64,000 nucleotides of DNA from Ferdinandcohnia sp036962705 (GTDB lineage: Bacteria > Bacillota > Bacilli > Bacillales > Bacillaceae_L). The stretch is from NCBI RefSeq assembly GCF_036962705.1, contig NZ_JBALOQ010000003.1:124001-188000 (forward strand), in the 5' to 3' direction. The number at the start of each line of letters is the position of its first letter. Position 1 is the first letter of the stretch. Positions 43,954 through 53,591 of this stretch are shown in pieces. A program made the position numbers and the translations under genes. The notes below the pieces were generated by a model. The model did not search any database and was not told the DNA's origin. It saw only the letters and a program-made list of their open reading frames with translations.

Positions 43954-45420
43954 TTAATTCAACTCCTTAATTGCACGAACTGCAACAAGGCGGTCATCAA
44001 ATGAATGAGTTTTATTCCCAATAATTTGATAGGTTTCATGTCCTTTTCCAGCAATGACTATTATATCATTCTCACCCGCATTTGAAATAGCATAAAAAAT
44101 TGCTTTTTCACGATCAGGGATGGTGATATAAGATTCACCTACAACCCCCGCTTCCATCTCCTTTAAAATTTCAAGAGGATCTTCAGATCGAGGATTATCT
44201 GATGTAAAAATGGGGACATCCGCAAATTTTGTTGCGATTTTAGCCATTAGTGGACGCTTTAACCGGTCTCGGTCTCCACCACATCCAATAATTACATTGA
44301 TTTTCCCTTTTGAAAATTGTTTAACCGTTTTTAAAACATTTTCTAAGCTATCAGGGGTGTGTGCATAATCGACAATTACAGTAAAATTTTGCCCTTGGTT
44401 TACTATTTCAAAACGTCCAGGTATACCCCTAACCTTTTCTATAGCTTTAATAATCCTTGAAATAGGGATTTGAGAAACGATACAAGTTGCGATTGCAGCC
44501 AATACATTATAAACACTAAAAAGTCCAATTAAATTCATCTTCACTTCGTAAGAACCAAACGGTGTTTGTAAATCAAATTCTGTCCCAGAGGAGCTCATAC
44601 GAATGTTAGAAGCCACAATATCAGAATCATGATGTATTCCATATGTAACGATTGTTGCTGCAGTTGCTCTTGCATATTCCTTCGAAACAGGGTCATCATT
44701 ATTTAGTACAGCGTATTTCGGACTTCCAATTTCAAAGCGATTTCCTAAACTAGTAAACAATAAACCTTTCACTCTTCGATACTCATCAATTGTTCGATGA
44801 TAATCCAAATGATCCTGTGTCAAATTTGAAAACACCGCAATATTAAAATCACAACCTTGTACCCTTCCCATATCAAGTGCATGGGAAGAAACCTCCATCA
44901 CAGCTCTGGTTACTTTTTCAGACACCATTTGATGAAAATACTTTTGGAGCATCACTGATTCCGGAGTCGTATTCTTCATTTCAATCGATTGCTCTCCGAT
45001 TTTTGTATACATCGTTCCAATAAGGCCCGTTTTTTCACCAGCTTCTTTAAAAATTTCTTCAATAATATGACTAATTGATGTTTTCCCATTCGTCCCAGTT
45101 ACTCCTATTAATTGGAGTCGATGTGTCGGGTGCTGATAAAAAGCATCTGCTATTACCGCCATTGCTCTTCTTGTATCCTTCACCTTGATTACCGGAATGG
45201 ACACCTGCACCTCTTTTTCTGCGATGATCGCAACTGCACCTCTTGCTTCTGCTTGTGTTGCGAACAAATGACCATCAAATGTACTACCGTGAACACAAAA
45301 GAATAAACTTCCCTTTTCTACCTCTCTCGAATCCATTTCAAGAGATGTGATAAAAGGATTAGCATTACCTTTTTCCGTAAAATCATGCAAGTTTGCTAAT
45401 AAGTCCTGTAATCTCATCAT
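43954..45420 (-). CDS. murE: UDP-MurNAc-tripeptide synthetase MurE (meso-diaminopimelate type)
   Basis: Adds the third residue of the stem peptide. About 488 residues with the three Mur ligase domains: N-terminal DSREVEKGSLFFCVHG, ATP loop LIGVTGTNGKTSISHII (about 105-121), the carbamylated lysine region HRTIDEYRRVKGLLF, and C-terminal DNPRSEDP. The DNPR motif marks use of meso-diaminopimelate, as expected for Bacillus vegetative wall. ATG 45420 is preferred with GAGAGGG upstream; 45417 and 45432 are also in frame. Confidence 0.95.
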   Translation of the reverse strand: MMRLQDLLANLHDFTEKGNANPFITSLEMDSREVEKGSLFFCVHGSTFDGHLFATQAEARGAVAIIAEKEVQVSIPVIKVKDTRRAMAVIADAFYQHPTHRLQLIGVTGTNGKTSISHIIEEIFKEAGEKTGLIGTMYTKIGEQSIEMKNTTPESVMLQKYFHQMVSEKVTRAVMEVSSHALDMGRVQGCDFNIAVFSNLTQDHLDYHRTIDEYRRVKGLLFTSLGNRFEIGSPKYAVLNNDDPVSKEYARATAATIVTYGIHHDSDIVASNIRMSSSGTEFDLQTPFGSYEVKMNLIGLFSVYNVLAAIATCIVSQIPISRIIKAIEKVRGIPGRFEIVNQGQNFTVIVDYAHTPDSLENVLKTVKQFSKGKINVIIGCGGDRDRLKRPLMAKIATKFADVPIFTSDNPRSEDPLEILKEMEAGVVGESYITIPDREKAIFYAISNAGENDIIVIAGKGHETYQIIGNKTHSFDDRLVAVRAIKELN

Positions 45421-45573
45421 GAATTTTACCATTCCCTCTCGAAAATATCTTTAGGAATTGCATCAGATTAACATAATCCGCTAATGTTGTCTAGTACCCT
45501 ATTTTCCTTTTAAAAGGACACCTTACCAAAAATTTTATTCCTCTATATTAAAGGTATTCCTTTTTATAGAAAA

Positions 45574-45607
45574 AAGAAGCCTAAAAGGGGGAATCCTTTG
45601 GCTTCTT
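45574..45607 (-). terminator. Terminator at the end of spoVD
   Basis: AAGAAGCC (45574-45581) pairs with GGCTTCTT (45600-45607), extended by inner AAAAGG/CCTTT pairing; TTTTTTC follows on the minus strand. The stem includes part of the spoVD stop codon. Confidence 0.8.
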
Positions 45608-47561
45608 AGTTCTTATCTTTTGATTCATTTTTATCTGCGGCTTCCCCGAGATGGATCCGTAATGTCGTTCCTTCTTGCACACGTTCTCCAGCATTTGGTG
45701 CCTGGTCAACAACAACATTTCCTTCTCCACTAATATCCAATTTTATATTCATTAATTGTTGCTGTAATTCCTTTTTTGTTAATCCAATTACATTTGGAAC
45801 CTCGAGATATTTTTTATCCGTCCATAATCTAATTTCTTTAGCAATTTGATTTTCGCGCTTTTCGACTCCAAGCAGCGGCAAGCTTTCACGCATGATATTT
45901 CCAACTATCGGTGCTGCAACAACTCCACCAAATTGAACTGTTCCTTTCGGATTATCAATAGCAATATAGACGACAATTTGTGGGTCATCAGCAGGTGCAA
46001 AACCAATAAATGATACGATATGGTTATTTTGGAGGTATCCTCCACCTTTTTTTGATTTTTGTGCAGTACCCGTTTTACCACCTACCCGATAACCATCCAC
46101 ATAAGCTCCACCACCTGAACCTTTAGCAACAACATTTTCAAGCGCATATCTAACTTGTTTAGATGTTTCTTCAGAGATGACAGTACTCTTTGATTCAGGT
46201 GTGTTACTTTTTACCACTTTTCCCGTCACAGGGTCAACCCATTCTTTTGCAACATATGGTTTATACAAGGTTCCTCCATTTACAGCAGCTGCTACAGCTG
46301 TAACCTGTTGGATTGGTGTTACTGCAACACCCTGACCAAATGCAGTTGTAGCTAACTCTACCGGCCCTACGTTCTCTGGTTTAAAAAGGATTCCAGTTCC
46401 TTCTCCCTGAAGGTCAATGCCTGTTTTTTGGCCAAATCCAAAATCGCGAACATACTTAAATAATGTATCCTTTCCCAATCTTGTACCTAACTCTACAAAA
46501 CCTGGGTTACACGAGTTTTGAACAACTTCTAGGAATGTTTGATGGCCATGTCCTCCCCGTTTCCAACATTTAAGGGTCGCTCCCCCAACTTTCACGAAAC
46601 CTGGGTCATTAAAATAGTCATTATCTAAATTTACTTTCCCTTCTTCTAATGAAGCTGCTAAAGTAATAATCTTAAAGGTGGAACCAGGTTCATAGGTACT
46701 CCAAACTGGTAGATTACGGTTGTACACCTCTTGTGGAACATTCCGAAAGTTTGCTGGATCAAAATCAGGCCTTGATGACATTCCTAAAATTTCACCATTA
46801 TTAGGATCCATCGCAATCGCAATGATTCCATCTGGATTATATTGTGCTTGGGCATTATCTAGTTCACGTTCAATAAGAGATTGAATTTTCGTATCAATCG
46901 TTAATCTTAAGTCAAGACCATCCTCAGGTGGTGTATAATCATCGGCGATATCTGGCATTCTTCTTCCTTTTGCATCGGAATAGAATTGCACACTTCCTTT
47001 TTCACCTTGTAATTCTTCATCATAGTTTTTCTCAAGTCCTGTCAACCCTTGATTATCAATCCCAGCAAAACCTAATACATGGGAAAGATAGCTACCAAAT
47101 GGATAATGACGTTTCGAATCCTCTGCAATGTATACACCCTTTATCCCAAGCGCACGGACTTCATTTGCTTTTTCATGGGAAATCTTTCTACCCTCGGGAT
47201 TAATATAGACTTTTGATTCATTTTCAGTAATTTTTTTAAACGCTTTTTCTTTAGACATATTTAAAACAGCAGCAAGCTTTTCTGCTGCTTCAGCAGGATT
47301 CTCAATTTGCCGAGGAACGACCAGAACAGTCGGAGCACTCTGGTTCGTTGCAAGGACGACGTCATTTCGGTCGAGAATTTTTCCTCGTTCCGGCTCAAAC
47401 GGTATATCCCTGCTCCATGAATCCTTTGCCAATGCAGTTAGCTTATCACCAACAAACAATTGAACATATCCTAAGCGAACATCAATAATTATAAATAATA
47501 AAAATCCTATAAATAGTACTAACGATAACCTTCTTCGTACTGTCACATTCGAAACTCGCAT
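45606..47561 (-). CDS. spoVD: SpoVD, sporulation penicillin-binding protein (class B)
   Basis: Transpeptidase for spore cortex, partner of SpoVE. The 651 residues have an N-terminal membrane anchor (LSLVLFIGFLLFIIIDVRLG), a dimerisation domain, the transpeptidase domain with active-site STFK in YEPGSTFKIITLAASLEEG (about 290), SCN-type motif QNSCNPGF and KTGTAQKSKKGG, and one C-terminal PASTA domain (VPNVIGLTKKELQQQLMNI). ATG 47561 follows AGGAGG; the upstream in-frame extension of 20 residues includes that site and is not used. Its SigE-like promoter fits sporulation expression. Confidence 0.95.
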   Translation of the reverse strand: MRVSNVTVRRRLSLVLFIGFLLFIIIDVRLGYVQLFVGDKLTALAKDSWSRDIPFEPERGKILDRNDVVLATNQSAPTVLVVPRQIENPAEAAEKLAAVLNMSKEKAFKKITENESKVYINPEGRKISHEKANEVRALGIKGVYIAEDSKRHYPFGSYLSHVLGFAGIDNQGLTGLEKNYDEELQGEKGSVQFYSDAKGRRMPDIADDYTPPEDGLDLRLTIDTKIQSLIERELDNAQAQYNPDGIIAIAMDPNNGEILGMSSRPDFDPANFRNVPQEVYNRNLPVWSTYEPGSTFKIITLAASLEEGKVNLDNDYFNDPGFVKVGGATLKCWKRGGHGHQTFLEVVQNSCNPGFVELGTRLGKDTLFKYVRDFGFGQKTGIDLQGEGTGILFKPENVGPVELATTAFGQGVAVTPIQQVTAVAAAVNGGTLYKPYVAKEWVDPVTGKVVKSNTPESKSTVISEETSKQVRYALENVVAKGSGGGAYVDGYRVGGKTGTAQKSKKGGGYLQNNHIVSFIGFAPADDPQIVVYIAIDNPKGTVQFGGVVAAPIVGNIMRESLPLLGVEKRENQIAKEIRLWTDKKYLEVPNVIGLTKKELQQQLMNIKLDISGEGNVVVDQAPNAGERVQEGTTLRIHLGEAADKNESKDKN

Positions 47562-47604
47562 ATAGATGTACCTCCTATTAAACTTGCAAATTAAGGCTCG
47601 TCTA

Positions 47605-47633
47605 AATATATGCTTGTACAAGATTGAATAGAC
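47605..47633 (-). promoter_or_regulatory. SigE-type promoter before spoVD
   Basis: GTCTATT (47633-47627), 14-base spacer and CATATATT (47612-47605) on the minus strand match the SigE pattern. The same GTCTAT-14-CATAT layout stands before gerR. Confidence 0.65.
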
Positions 47634-47679
47634 CTAGCAAATGCGCTGGCTCTGAGCGACGATTAAAAAATAAAAAAAA

Positions 47680-47697
47680 GAACTGAAAAATCAGTTC
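47680..47697 (-). terminator. Terminator after pbpB
   Basis: A 7-bp GAACTGA/TCAGTTC stem with a 4-nt loop, followed by TTTTTTTT on the minus strand. It separates the vegetative mraZ-rsmH-ftsL-pbpB unit from spoVD. Confidence 0.85.
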
Positions 47698-47708
47698 CTT
47701 TCTTGTTC

Positions 47709-49928
47709 TTACTCACTATTCTCTTCTTCAACTGTTTCTTCAGTTGTTTCTTCAGCTTTTTCTTCTTGTGGTGTGTTTGGTGGTTCTAATTTGACAGATA
47801 ATTTATCTCCTTCTTTTAGGATAGAACCTGGTGCCAAGCTTTGTTGGACGACATATCCAGTACCACTATATGAAACTTGAATATTTGTTAAATCAGCAAT
47901 CCGCATGACATCCCTTATTGACCAACTCGTCAAATCTGGCAGGGTTCCTTCCTGATCTGTAAGAAGTAATACCTGTTCATTAGGCAGAATTTTTTCACCT
48001 TGTCTTGGACTTTGAGCAATTATATTCTTTCCATTTCCTATAACAGTTGCTTTAAGTTTTAGCTTTTCAATTGATGCTTTAGCATCTTCTATTGATTCTC
48101 CTACATAGGAAAGAACTTCAACTTCTTTATCAACATTAACATTATTTTCTGGATTTTGTTCAATTGGTTGAATATTTAAATACTGTAAGCTATTTTTCAT
48201 AACATGATTGAAAACCATCACAACAGGTTCGTGTCCAATGTCTGTATCCTTAAGCTTAGGCTTCTCTACTGCAACATACACTATTAATTTTGGGTCATCT
48301 AATGGTGCCATACCAAGGAATGAATATAAAAAGTTACCTCTCCCCGATAAATACCCACCTTTCGGACTCGGTATTTGAGCAGTACCTGTTTTTCCAGCTA
48401 CTTGGTAGCCTTCAAGATCATAAGCTTTCCCTGTACCATCTGTTACAACTTTGCGCAATAAATTTAAAACTTTGTTAGCCGTATCTGCCGAAACAGGTTC
48501 TCCCGCAATCTGAGGCTTGTGATCCACAACGGTTTTATCTGTATCAGGGTCGACGATTTTATCAACAACATATGGTTTCATCATTTTACCGCCATTAGCA
48601 ATCGCTGTTGCTGCTTGTACCTGCTGAATCGGAGTAACAGAGGATGCTTGACCAAATGCCGTTGAAACTCTATCAATTTCCCACTTAAAATTGATGATAT
48701 TTTCAACTTCCCCTTCCAAATCAATCCCCGTTGGTCGATCTAGTCCAAAACGTCCCAAATACTCCAAGAATTTATCCGTTCCTAATTGTTCGTTTGCCAT
48801 CTTCGCAAACGCAACGTTTGAGGATTTAAGTACACCTTCATCATAGGTAATTGTTCCCCATCCAGACCTATTATGGTCACGAATCGTTTCTCCTCCGGCA
48901 GTATAGCTTCCTGAAGCAAAGGAGGCATCTCCATTATAGACTCCTTCTTCAATTGCTGCTGCCAATGTGAAAATTTTCATCGTTGAACCTGGTTCAAACG
49001 GATAAGCAATCACATCATTTAAGTAATTTTTAATGTTCCTAACATTTGGGTCAAAGCTTGGTCTTGTCGACATCGCTAAGATCTCACCCGTTTTTGGATT
49101 TGCTACAACACCAATGATTTTTTCAGGCTCATATTCCTTAATAGTCATGTTCATGGCGTCTTCTAAAAACGTTTGAATCGTTTGATCAATTGTTAAATAC
49201 ACATTACTTCCATTGTCAGGAGCGACAATCTGTTCCTTTGCATCTGGTAATTTATAGCCTTTCGTATCACTTTGGAACTTCATGTAGCCATCTTTTTCTC
49301 GAAGGTACTTATCAAGACTTTGTTCAATTCCCATCTTCCCGACCGTTTCCGTCTCTTTCGTTTCCTTATCGGTTTCCTTCTGAGCATACCCAACAACATG
49401 CGAAGCGAAGGTCCCATTCGGATAGTAGCGTTTTAATTCTCTCCTAAATGCAATGCCGGGCAATTCTAAGCTTTCAATTTCCTGTTTGAGTGAAGTACTA
49501 ATATCTCGGCCATAATTTCCAAACTCAACTTGTTTCTTATCCCTCGTTAAAACTTTATACATCTCGTCCTCGTTCATCTCTAAAAGTGGCGAAAGCTTGC
49601 GAGCCGTTTCTTCAGGATCAATGACATGTTGTGGGTTATCTTCGTCTACGGTCAAATCTTCATCGAGGATCGCGACAACTGTGTAAGTAGAAGTGTCCTC
49701 AGCAATCGGTTTTCCATTGCGATCGTAAATCGTTCCTCGATGTGCCTCAATTGCTCTTTGTTTCGTATATTTTTCTTCAGCTAAAGCAGCTAATACGACA
49801 CCATCAACCTTACCTGTACCTTGGATATACACAAATCTTGCCATTAATGTAAAAAAGAGCAAAGCAAATATTATACTAATAAATGCTGCTCCTCTATTTA
49901 TATTGTTATTTTTAACCTTCATTTTCAT
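47709..49928 (-). CDS. pbpB: PBP2B, septal penicillin-binding transpeptidase
   Basis: Essential class B transpeptidase of the divisome (FtsI equivalent). The 739 residues have a short cytoplasmic tail, one membrane helix (GAAFISIIFALLFFTLMARF), a dimerisation domain with RGTIYDRNGKPIAED, the catalytic STMK in FEPGSTMKIFTLAAAIEEG (about 310), SSN in LKSSNVAFAK and KTGTAQIPSPKGG, then two PASTA domains (about 595-715) and an acidic Glu-rich tail. ATG 49928 starts three bases after ftsL. PASTA domains and position distinguish it from spoVD next door. Confidence 0.96.
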   Translation of the reverse strand: MKMKVKNNNINRGAAFISIIFALLFFTLMARFVYIQGTGKVDGVVLAALAEEKYTKQRAIEAHRGTIYDRNGKPIAEDTSTYTVVAILDEDLTVDEDNPQHVIDPEETARKLSPLLEMNEDEMYKVLTRDKKQVEFGNYGRDISTSLKQEIESLELPGIAFRRELKRYYPNGTFASHVVGYAQKETDKETKETETVGKMGIEQSLDKYLREKDGYMKFQSDTKGYKLPDAKEQIVAPDNGSNVYLTIDQTIQTFLEDAMNMTIKEYEPEKIIGVVANPKTGEILAMSTRPSFDPNVRNIKNYLNDVIAYPFEPGSTMKIFTLAAAIEEGVYNGDASFASGSYTAGGETIRDHNRSGWGTITYDEGVLKSSNVAFAKMANEQLGTDKFLEYLGRFGLDRPTGIDLEGEVENIINFKWEIDRVSTAFGQASSVTPIQQVQAATAIANGGKMMKPYVVDKIVDPDTDKTVVDHKPQIAGEPVSADTANKVLNLLRKVVTDGTGKAYDLEGYQVAGKTGTAQIPSPKGGYLSGRGNFLYSFLGMAPLDDPKLIVYVAVEKPKLKDTDIGHEPVVMVFNHVMKNSLQYLNIQPIEQNPENNVNVDKEVEVLSYVGESIEDAKASIEKLKLKATVIGNGKNIIAQSPRQGEKILPNEQVLLLTDQEGTLPDLTSWSIRDVMRIADLTNIQVSYSGTGYVVQQSLAPGSILKEGDKLSVKLEPPNTPQEEKAEETTEETVEEENSE

Positions 49929-49931
49929 AAT

Positions 49932-50294
49932 TTAGTTCCCTTGAACAACTTTCACATTGTTTTGATTTAAATTAAGACCAAGTTCTCTCGCTTTTTCCCA
50001 AAGACGTTCGTATTCACTTAATTCCTGAACTTGTACATAAAGGTCACTATTAGTTTTCGTTTGTTGACTGATTGATGCCTCGACTTGTTGTATTTCGATA
50101 TTTGTATGATAGATTGATACTTGGTTAGATATGATATGAATTGCACAGAGTATTACAGCTGAGGAGAATAAAATCCCTAATACCTTTTCCCCTAACGTAA
50201 ATCGAAATTTCTTTCTAATAGTTGTTTGTGTCTTTGGTGTCTGATTTGGTTGGTAGTCTTCTGTTTGCCTTACTTTGTATGCTAAATTACCCAT
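49932..50294 (-). CDS. ftsL: Cell division protein FtsL
   Basis: Short-lived bitopic divisome protein that works with DivIB and DivIC. 120 residues: cytoplasmic basic part, membrane helix (about 38-58, LGILFSSAVILCAIHII), then an extracytoplasmic coiled coil (about 62-110). The tandem ATGs follow AAGGAGG; the second (50294) has the better spacing. Sequence is poorly conserved in the family, but size, topology and place between rsmH and pbpB identify it. Confidence 0.92.
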   Translation of the reverse strand: MGNLAYKVRQTEDYQPNQTPKTQTTIRKKFRFTLGEKVLGILFSSAVILCAIHIISNQVSIYHTNIEIQQVEASISQQTKTNSDLYVQVQELSEYERLWEKARELGLNLNQNNVKVVQGN

Positions 50295-50329
50295 CATATC
50301 CCTCCTTAAGTATCCATTGTATATTTGGT

Positions 50330-51262
50330 TTAAAGTTTTTCTGCGATTCTTAGCTTAGCAGACCGCGCTCTTTTGTTTATTTCTATTTCTTCTTCTGTAG
50401 GTAATATCGGTTTTCTTGTAATAAGTTTTAATTTTGGTTTGTATTCATCAGGAATGATTGGAATCCCCGGTGGTAAGGGTGGGCCTTCACTTGCCTTTTT
50501 GAAGGAAACTTTACAAATTCTATCCTCAAGTGAGTGAAAGGTTATGACACTCACCCTTCCTCCTGTTGCAAGAAGCTCGATTGACTGATGAATCGCATCT
50601 TCAAAAACTTTTAGTTCATCGTTTACTGCAATTCGAATTGCTTGAAAAATCCTTTTTGCCGGATGTCCACCAGTTCTTCTTGCTGCAGCTGGAATTCCCA
50701 CTTTTATTAATTCCACCAATTCTCCAGTTGTTTCAATTGATTTCTTTTCCCTGGCAGCTTCTATTTTTCTAGCAATTTGCTTTGAAAACTTTTCTTCACC
50801 GTATTGAAAAAAGATTCTTACCATTTGTGCATATGACCAATGATTTACAATGTCATAGGCAGATAATGATGCGCCCCTATCCATTCGCATATCAAGTGGG
50901 GCATCGTGGTGATAACTAAAGCCTCTTTCCGGGGTGTCCAATTGTGGAGATGAAACACCTAAATCAAACAAAATGCCATCGACGGCTGTTACACCTTGTT
51001 CATGTAATTTTTCAGTTATGCTTGCAAAATTACTTTTTATGATTGTGACAATATCACCATATATAGCAAGCTTGTCCTTTGCATTTTCGATTGCGATATC
51101 ATCCTGGTCAAATGCATATAGCTTACCCTTGTTTGAAAGCTTTGAAGCTATGTATGAACTATGTCCTGCTCCGCCTAGCGTGCAGTCTACATAAATGCCA
51201 TCTGGGTCTATCTTCAATCCATCTACAGCCTCTTCTAATAGAACGGTTTTGTGTTCGAACAT
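50330..51262 (-). CDS. rsmH: 16S rRNA N4-cytosine-1402 methyltransferase RsmH
   Basis: SAM-dependent methyltransferase acting on C1402 in the ribosomal P site (formerly MraW). The 310 residues begin MFEHKTVLLEEAVDGL, then YVDCTLGGAGHSSYIAS (SAM site), GILFDLGVSSPQLDTPERGFSY and the C-terminal RVSVITFHSLEDRI. ATG 51262 follows AGAGGTG; an ATT/TTG-side extension of seven residues is not conserved. Follows mraZ. Confidence 0.96.
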   Translation of the reverse strand: MFEHKTVLLEEAVDGLKIDPDGIYVDCTLGGAGHSSYIASKLSNKGKLYAFDQDDIAIENAKDKLAIYGDIVTIIKSNFASITEKLHEQGVTAVDGILFDLGVSSPQLDTPERGFSYHHDAPLDMRMDRGASLSAYDIVNHWSYAQMVRIFFQYGEEKFSKQIARKIEAAREKKSIETTGELVELIKVGIPAAARRTGGHPAKRIFQAIRIAVNDELKVFEDAIHQSIELLATGGRVSVITFHSLEDRICKVSFKKASEGPPLPPGIPIIPDEYKPKLKLITRKPILPTEEEIEINKRARSAKLRIAEKL

Positions 51263-51321
51263 GCTAGCACCTCTTATAATCATCTTTGTTGTACTCTTAT
51301 TATCTTTAACACAATAGATAA

Positions 51322-51753
51322 TTATATATCAAAACCGATCATATTTTCAGCTATATCAGAAAAAGATTCTTCAGAAGCTGCGAAATATTCTTCCCACTTA
51401 TCCTTACTCCAAATTTCTATGCGGTTTGATACTCCAAGCACCACACATTCCTTTTCAAGCTCTGCATATGAGAGGAGAGGTGATGCAATATTCACTCTTC
51501 CTTGTTTATCAAGTTCACATTCTATAGCTCCAGAAAAGAAAAATCGTGTGAAAGCGCGAGCGTCTTTTTTAGTTAATGGGAGTGTTTTTAATTTTTCTTC
51601 AAGTATTTTCCATTCTGATTGTGGGTAACCGAACAAGCACTGATCAAGACCCCTTGTTAAAACAAATGTTTCACCAAGGTTATCTCTAAACTTAGCAGGT
51701 ATTATCATTCGGCCTTTCGTATCAACAGTATGATGGTATTCTCCCATAAACAT
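51322..51753 (-). CDS. mraZ: MraZ, transcriptional regulator of the dcw cluster
   Basis: Ring-forming DNA-binding protein of the SpoVT/AbrB-like double-swapped hairpin type that regulates its own operon. The 143 residues begin MFMGEYHHTVDTKGRMIIPA and carry the two repeats with DxxGR motifs (DTKGRMIIPAKFR and DKQGRVNIASPLL). ATG 51753 gives the family length and has GTGGGG nine bases upstream; ATG 51759 is less well placed. AAAGTGGGG repeats at its promoter are likely its own operator. Confidence 0.95.
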   Translation of the reverse strand: MFMGEYHHTVDTKGRMIIPAKFRDNLGETFVLTRGLDQCLFGYPQSEWKILEEKLKTLPLTKKDARAFTRFFFSGAIECELDKQGRVNIASPLLSYAELEKECVVLGVSNRIEIWSKDKWEEYFAASEESFSDIAENMIGFDI

Positions 51754-51762
51754 ATCCATTGT

Positions 51763-51808
51763 CCCCACTTTCTGTTTTTATCTTACCACAATCCCCCACT
51801 TTCCACCA
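51763..51808 (-). promoter_or_regulatory. mraZ promoter region with MraZ-box-like repeats
   Basis: The minus strand has AAAGTGGGGG (51802-51793), a TAAGAT -10 (51785-51780) and AAAGTGGGG (51771-51763), plus GGTGGTGG just upstream. MraZ proteins bind direct repeats with a GTGG core. The two boxes flank the -10 about 31 bases apart; the second also serves as the ribosome site. Confidence 0.6.
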
Positions 51809-51835
51809 CCGGTTTTTATATTTTTTTACCAAATA

Positions 51836-51868
51836 AAAAAAATCCCCGGAAATTCCGAGGATTTTCAA
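51836..51868 (-). terminator. Terminator after bshC
   Basis: AAAATCC(C)CGG and CCG(A)GGATTTT arms form a stem with a short AAATT loop, followed by T on the minus strand. Confidence 0.85.
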
Positions 51869-51874
51869 AAAGAA

Positions 51875-53500
51875 CTATATCTTAATTACCTTATGTTTTC
51901 CGTTAAATTCAAACGGAAGGGCTAATAAATCGTTGATAAAATCGTCTCCAAATTTATTTATATAGTAAAAGACATTCCATAATCTCTCTTGTGGGGAGCC
52001 AAGTGGGAGTATTGATTTTTCAATTCGATTAAAACGATTCAATTCAATTTCATTACGCTTCAAGATACTGCGGTTTAATGTATTGTTTAGAAAATCAAAT
52101 TGTGATTGAATATTTTCGGCATTCTTTAATAAAAGATCCGCTAGCCCTGGATCCACTTCAAGCCCCATATGTCGGACTTTTCTATGAATTTGCTCCACTT
52201 CTTTCTTTGCTGCTGAGATCATCCCATCCACATCAGCCGTTTGTTTTTCCAACCATGTTTCCTTTGTTTTTGTAAGTTCGCCTGATAACACAGCTTGAAT
52301 CGTTAATCCGATTTCTTCTATATTCGACTCAATCGATCTATCCACAATTGTCATCATTAACCGGGGTACGACAGGTGGCATCTTAATTTCCATTACTGAA
52401 AAGACCTTTTTAAGCTCCGCCCAGTATGAAACCTCACCAGGTCCAGAAATAAAAGCAAGTGTTGGAAATAAGAACTCCTGCATAACTGGTCGAGTTACTA
52501 CATTATTACTTAGTAATTCCGGTTTTTCTTTCGCAACTTCAAGCAATTCGTCACCACAAAGAATGCATTCATTATTTTTCCCGCTAAAAATATCATGCTC
52601 CACATTGTACTCAAGCAATATACGTTCACCATTTTGCGCATAAAAAAGGTTAGCACTTGATTCATTCATATCAATTGTTTTAGGGTATTGATAGGAAGAT
52701 AATACTTCCTGCTGTAATAAAAGTGAATCATGAATCTCTCTATTTTTTTCAATCATTTTTTTAAAATAGGATGATTGAAGTGTTCTAATTTCTTTTGAAC
52801 CAGAATCTACAAGAACAAGCCCGGCTTCTCCAAAAAGTTCATTGATAATCTGTATAAAGAAATCCACATATGTTTTTGATTTTTCCACATATCCTTTCAG
52901 AAGTTCCAGAAGACCATTCGTATAATTGGTTTCGCCGTATGTCTCAAACACTTCTTCAATCCATTCCATGAGGCCGTCCTGTTCAATTTCTATTGATGAT
53001 ACCATCGTTTTACGATTGTGGTATTGTGGGACAGCCCTTTTTCGGATGCCAGTTTGAAGATTCACAAAGAGATGATTGATTTCAGCAAAATCATGGTCCT
53101 CCCCAGCAATCCAAAATATCGGTATAACTGGTACCGATAATTTTTCCTCTTGCTCTTTTGCAAGCTTAATAATAGAAACGATTTTATGTATGGTATATAA
53201 CGGTCCAGTCAATACGCCTGCTTGCTGTCCACCAATTACCACAACACTCCTCGGATCTATTAATTTGTTGATATTCTCAACCGTATTTTGATGAAAATTT
53301 AAACGTTTATTAAAAGAAAGCAAATGCTCTACAAGTTTTTCACGTTCAAAATGTCTTTTTTCTAGATCTTTTTTTCTCACCTCATACACAAGGGGAGATT
53401 TTATATCATAATCGAAAAATTTCTCGATATCAATTTTTTTTGAAAGATAATCGTTTACTAATCGATTTGAAGATGGCAGAGAGAGATCCAAAACCTCCAT
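51875..53500 (-). CDS. bshC: BshC, bacillithiol synthase (cysteine-adding enzyme)
   Basis: Last step of bacillithiol synthesis: adds cysteine to glucosaminyl-malate. The 541 residues are full length. Seen: VVVIGGQQAGVLTGPLYTIHK (about 86-106), PVIPIFWIAGEDHDFAEINH with the conserved EDHDF, RPVMQEFLFPTLAFISGPGEV and a long coiled coil (about 385-470). The gene sits just before mraZ in bacilli (yllA). It marks an organism that uses bacillithiol as low-molecular-weight thiol. Confidence 0.95.
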   Translation of the reverse strand: MEVLDLSLPSSNRLVNDYLSKKIDIEKFFDYDIKSPLVYEVRKKDLEKRHFEREKLVEHLLSFNKRLNFHQNTVENINKLIDPRSVVVIGGQQAGVLTGPLYTIHKIVSIIKLAKEQEEKLSVPVIPIFWIAGEDHDFAEINHLFVNLQTGIRKRAVPQYHNRKTMVSSIEIEQDGLMEWIEEVFETYGETNYTNGLLELLKGYVEKSKTYVDFFIQIINELFGEAGLVLVDSGSKEIRTLQSSYFKKMIEKNREIHDSLLLQQEVLSSYQYPKTIDMNESSANLFYAQNGERILLEYNVEHDIFSGKNNECILCGDELLEVAKEKPELLSNNVVTRPVMQEFLFPTLAFISGPGEVSYWAELKKVFSVMEIKMPPVVPRLMMTIVDRSIESNIEEIGLTIQAVLSGELTKTKETWLEKQTADVDGMISAAKKEVEQIHRKVRHMGLEVDPGLADLLLKNAENIQSQFDFLNNTLNRSILKRNEIELNRFNRIEKSILPLGSPQERLWNVFYYINKFGDDFINDLLALPFEFNGKHKVIKI

Positions 53501-53543
53501 AAATTCTTGTTCTTCCTTTCATATCCAGTTTATATCTTAGTTG

Positions 53544-53552
53544 AGTATAGCA
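53544..53552 (-). promoter_or_regulatory. Extended -10 promoter for bshC
   Basis: TGCTATACT on the minus strand (53552-53544) is an extended -10; TTGGTT lies 16 bases upstream as a -35. It is 44 bases before the bshC ATG. Confidence 0.6.
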
Positions 53553-53591
53553 CGGTTTTTTGAGAAACCAAAAATTACTGCTCAATGTAAA

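Noticed and set aside
45606..49928. spoVD and pbpB considered as a recent duplication
   Set aside because: They are related class B PBPs but differ in PASTA number, length and promoters; this ancient pair is standard in Bacillus.
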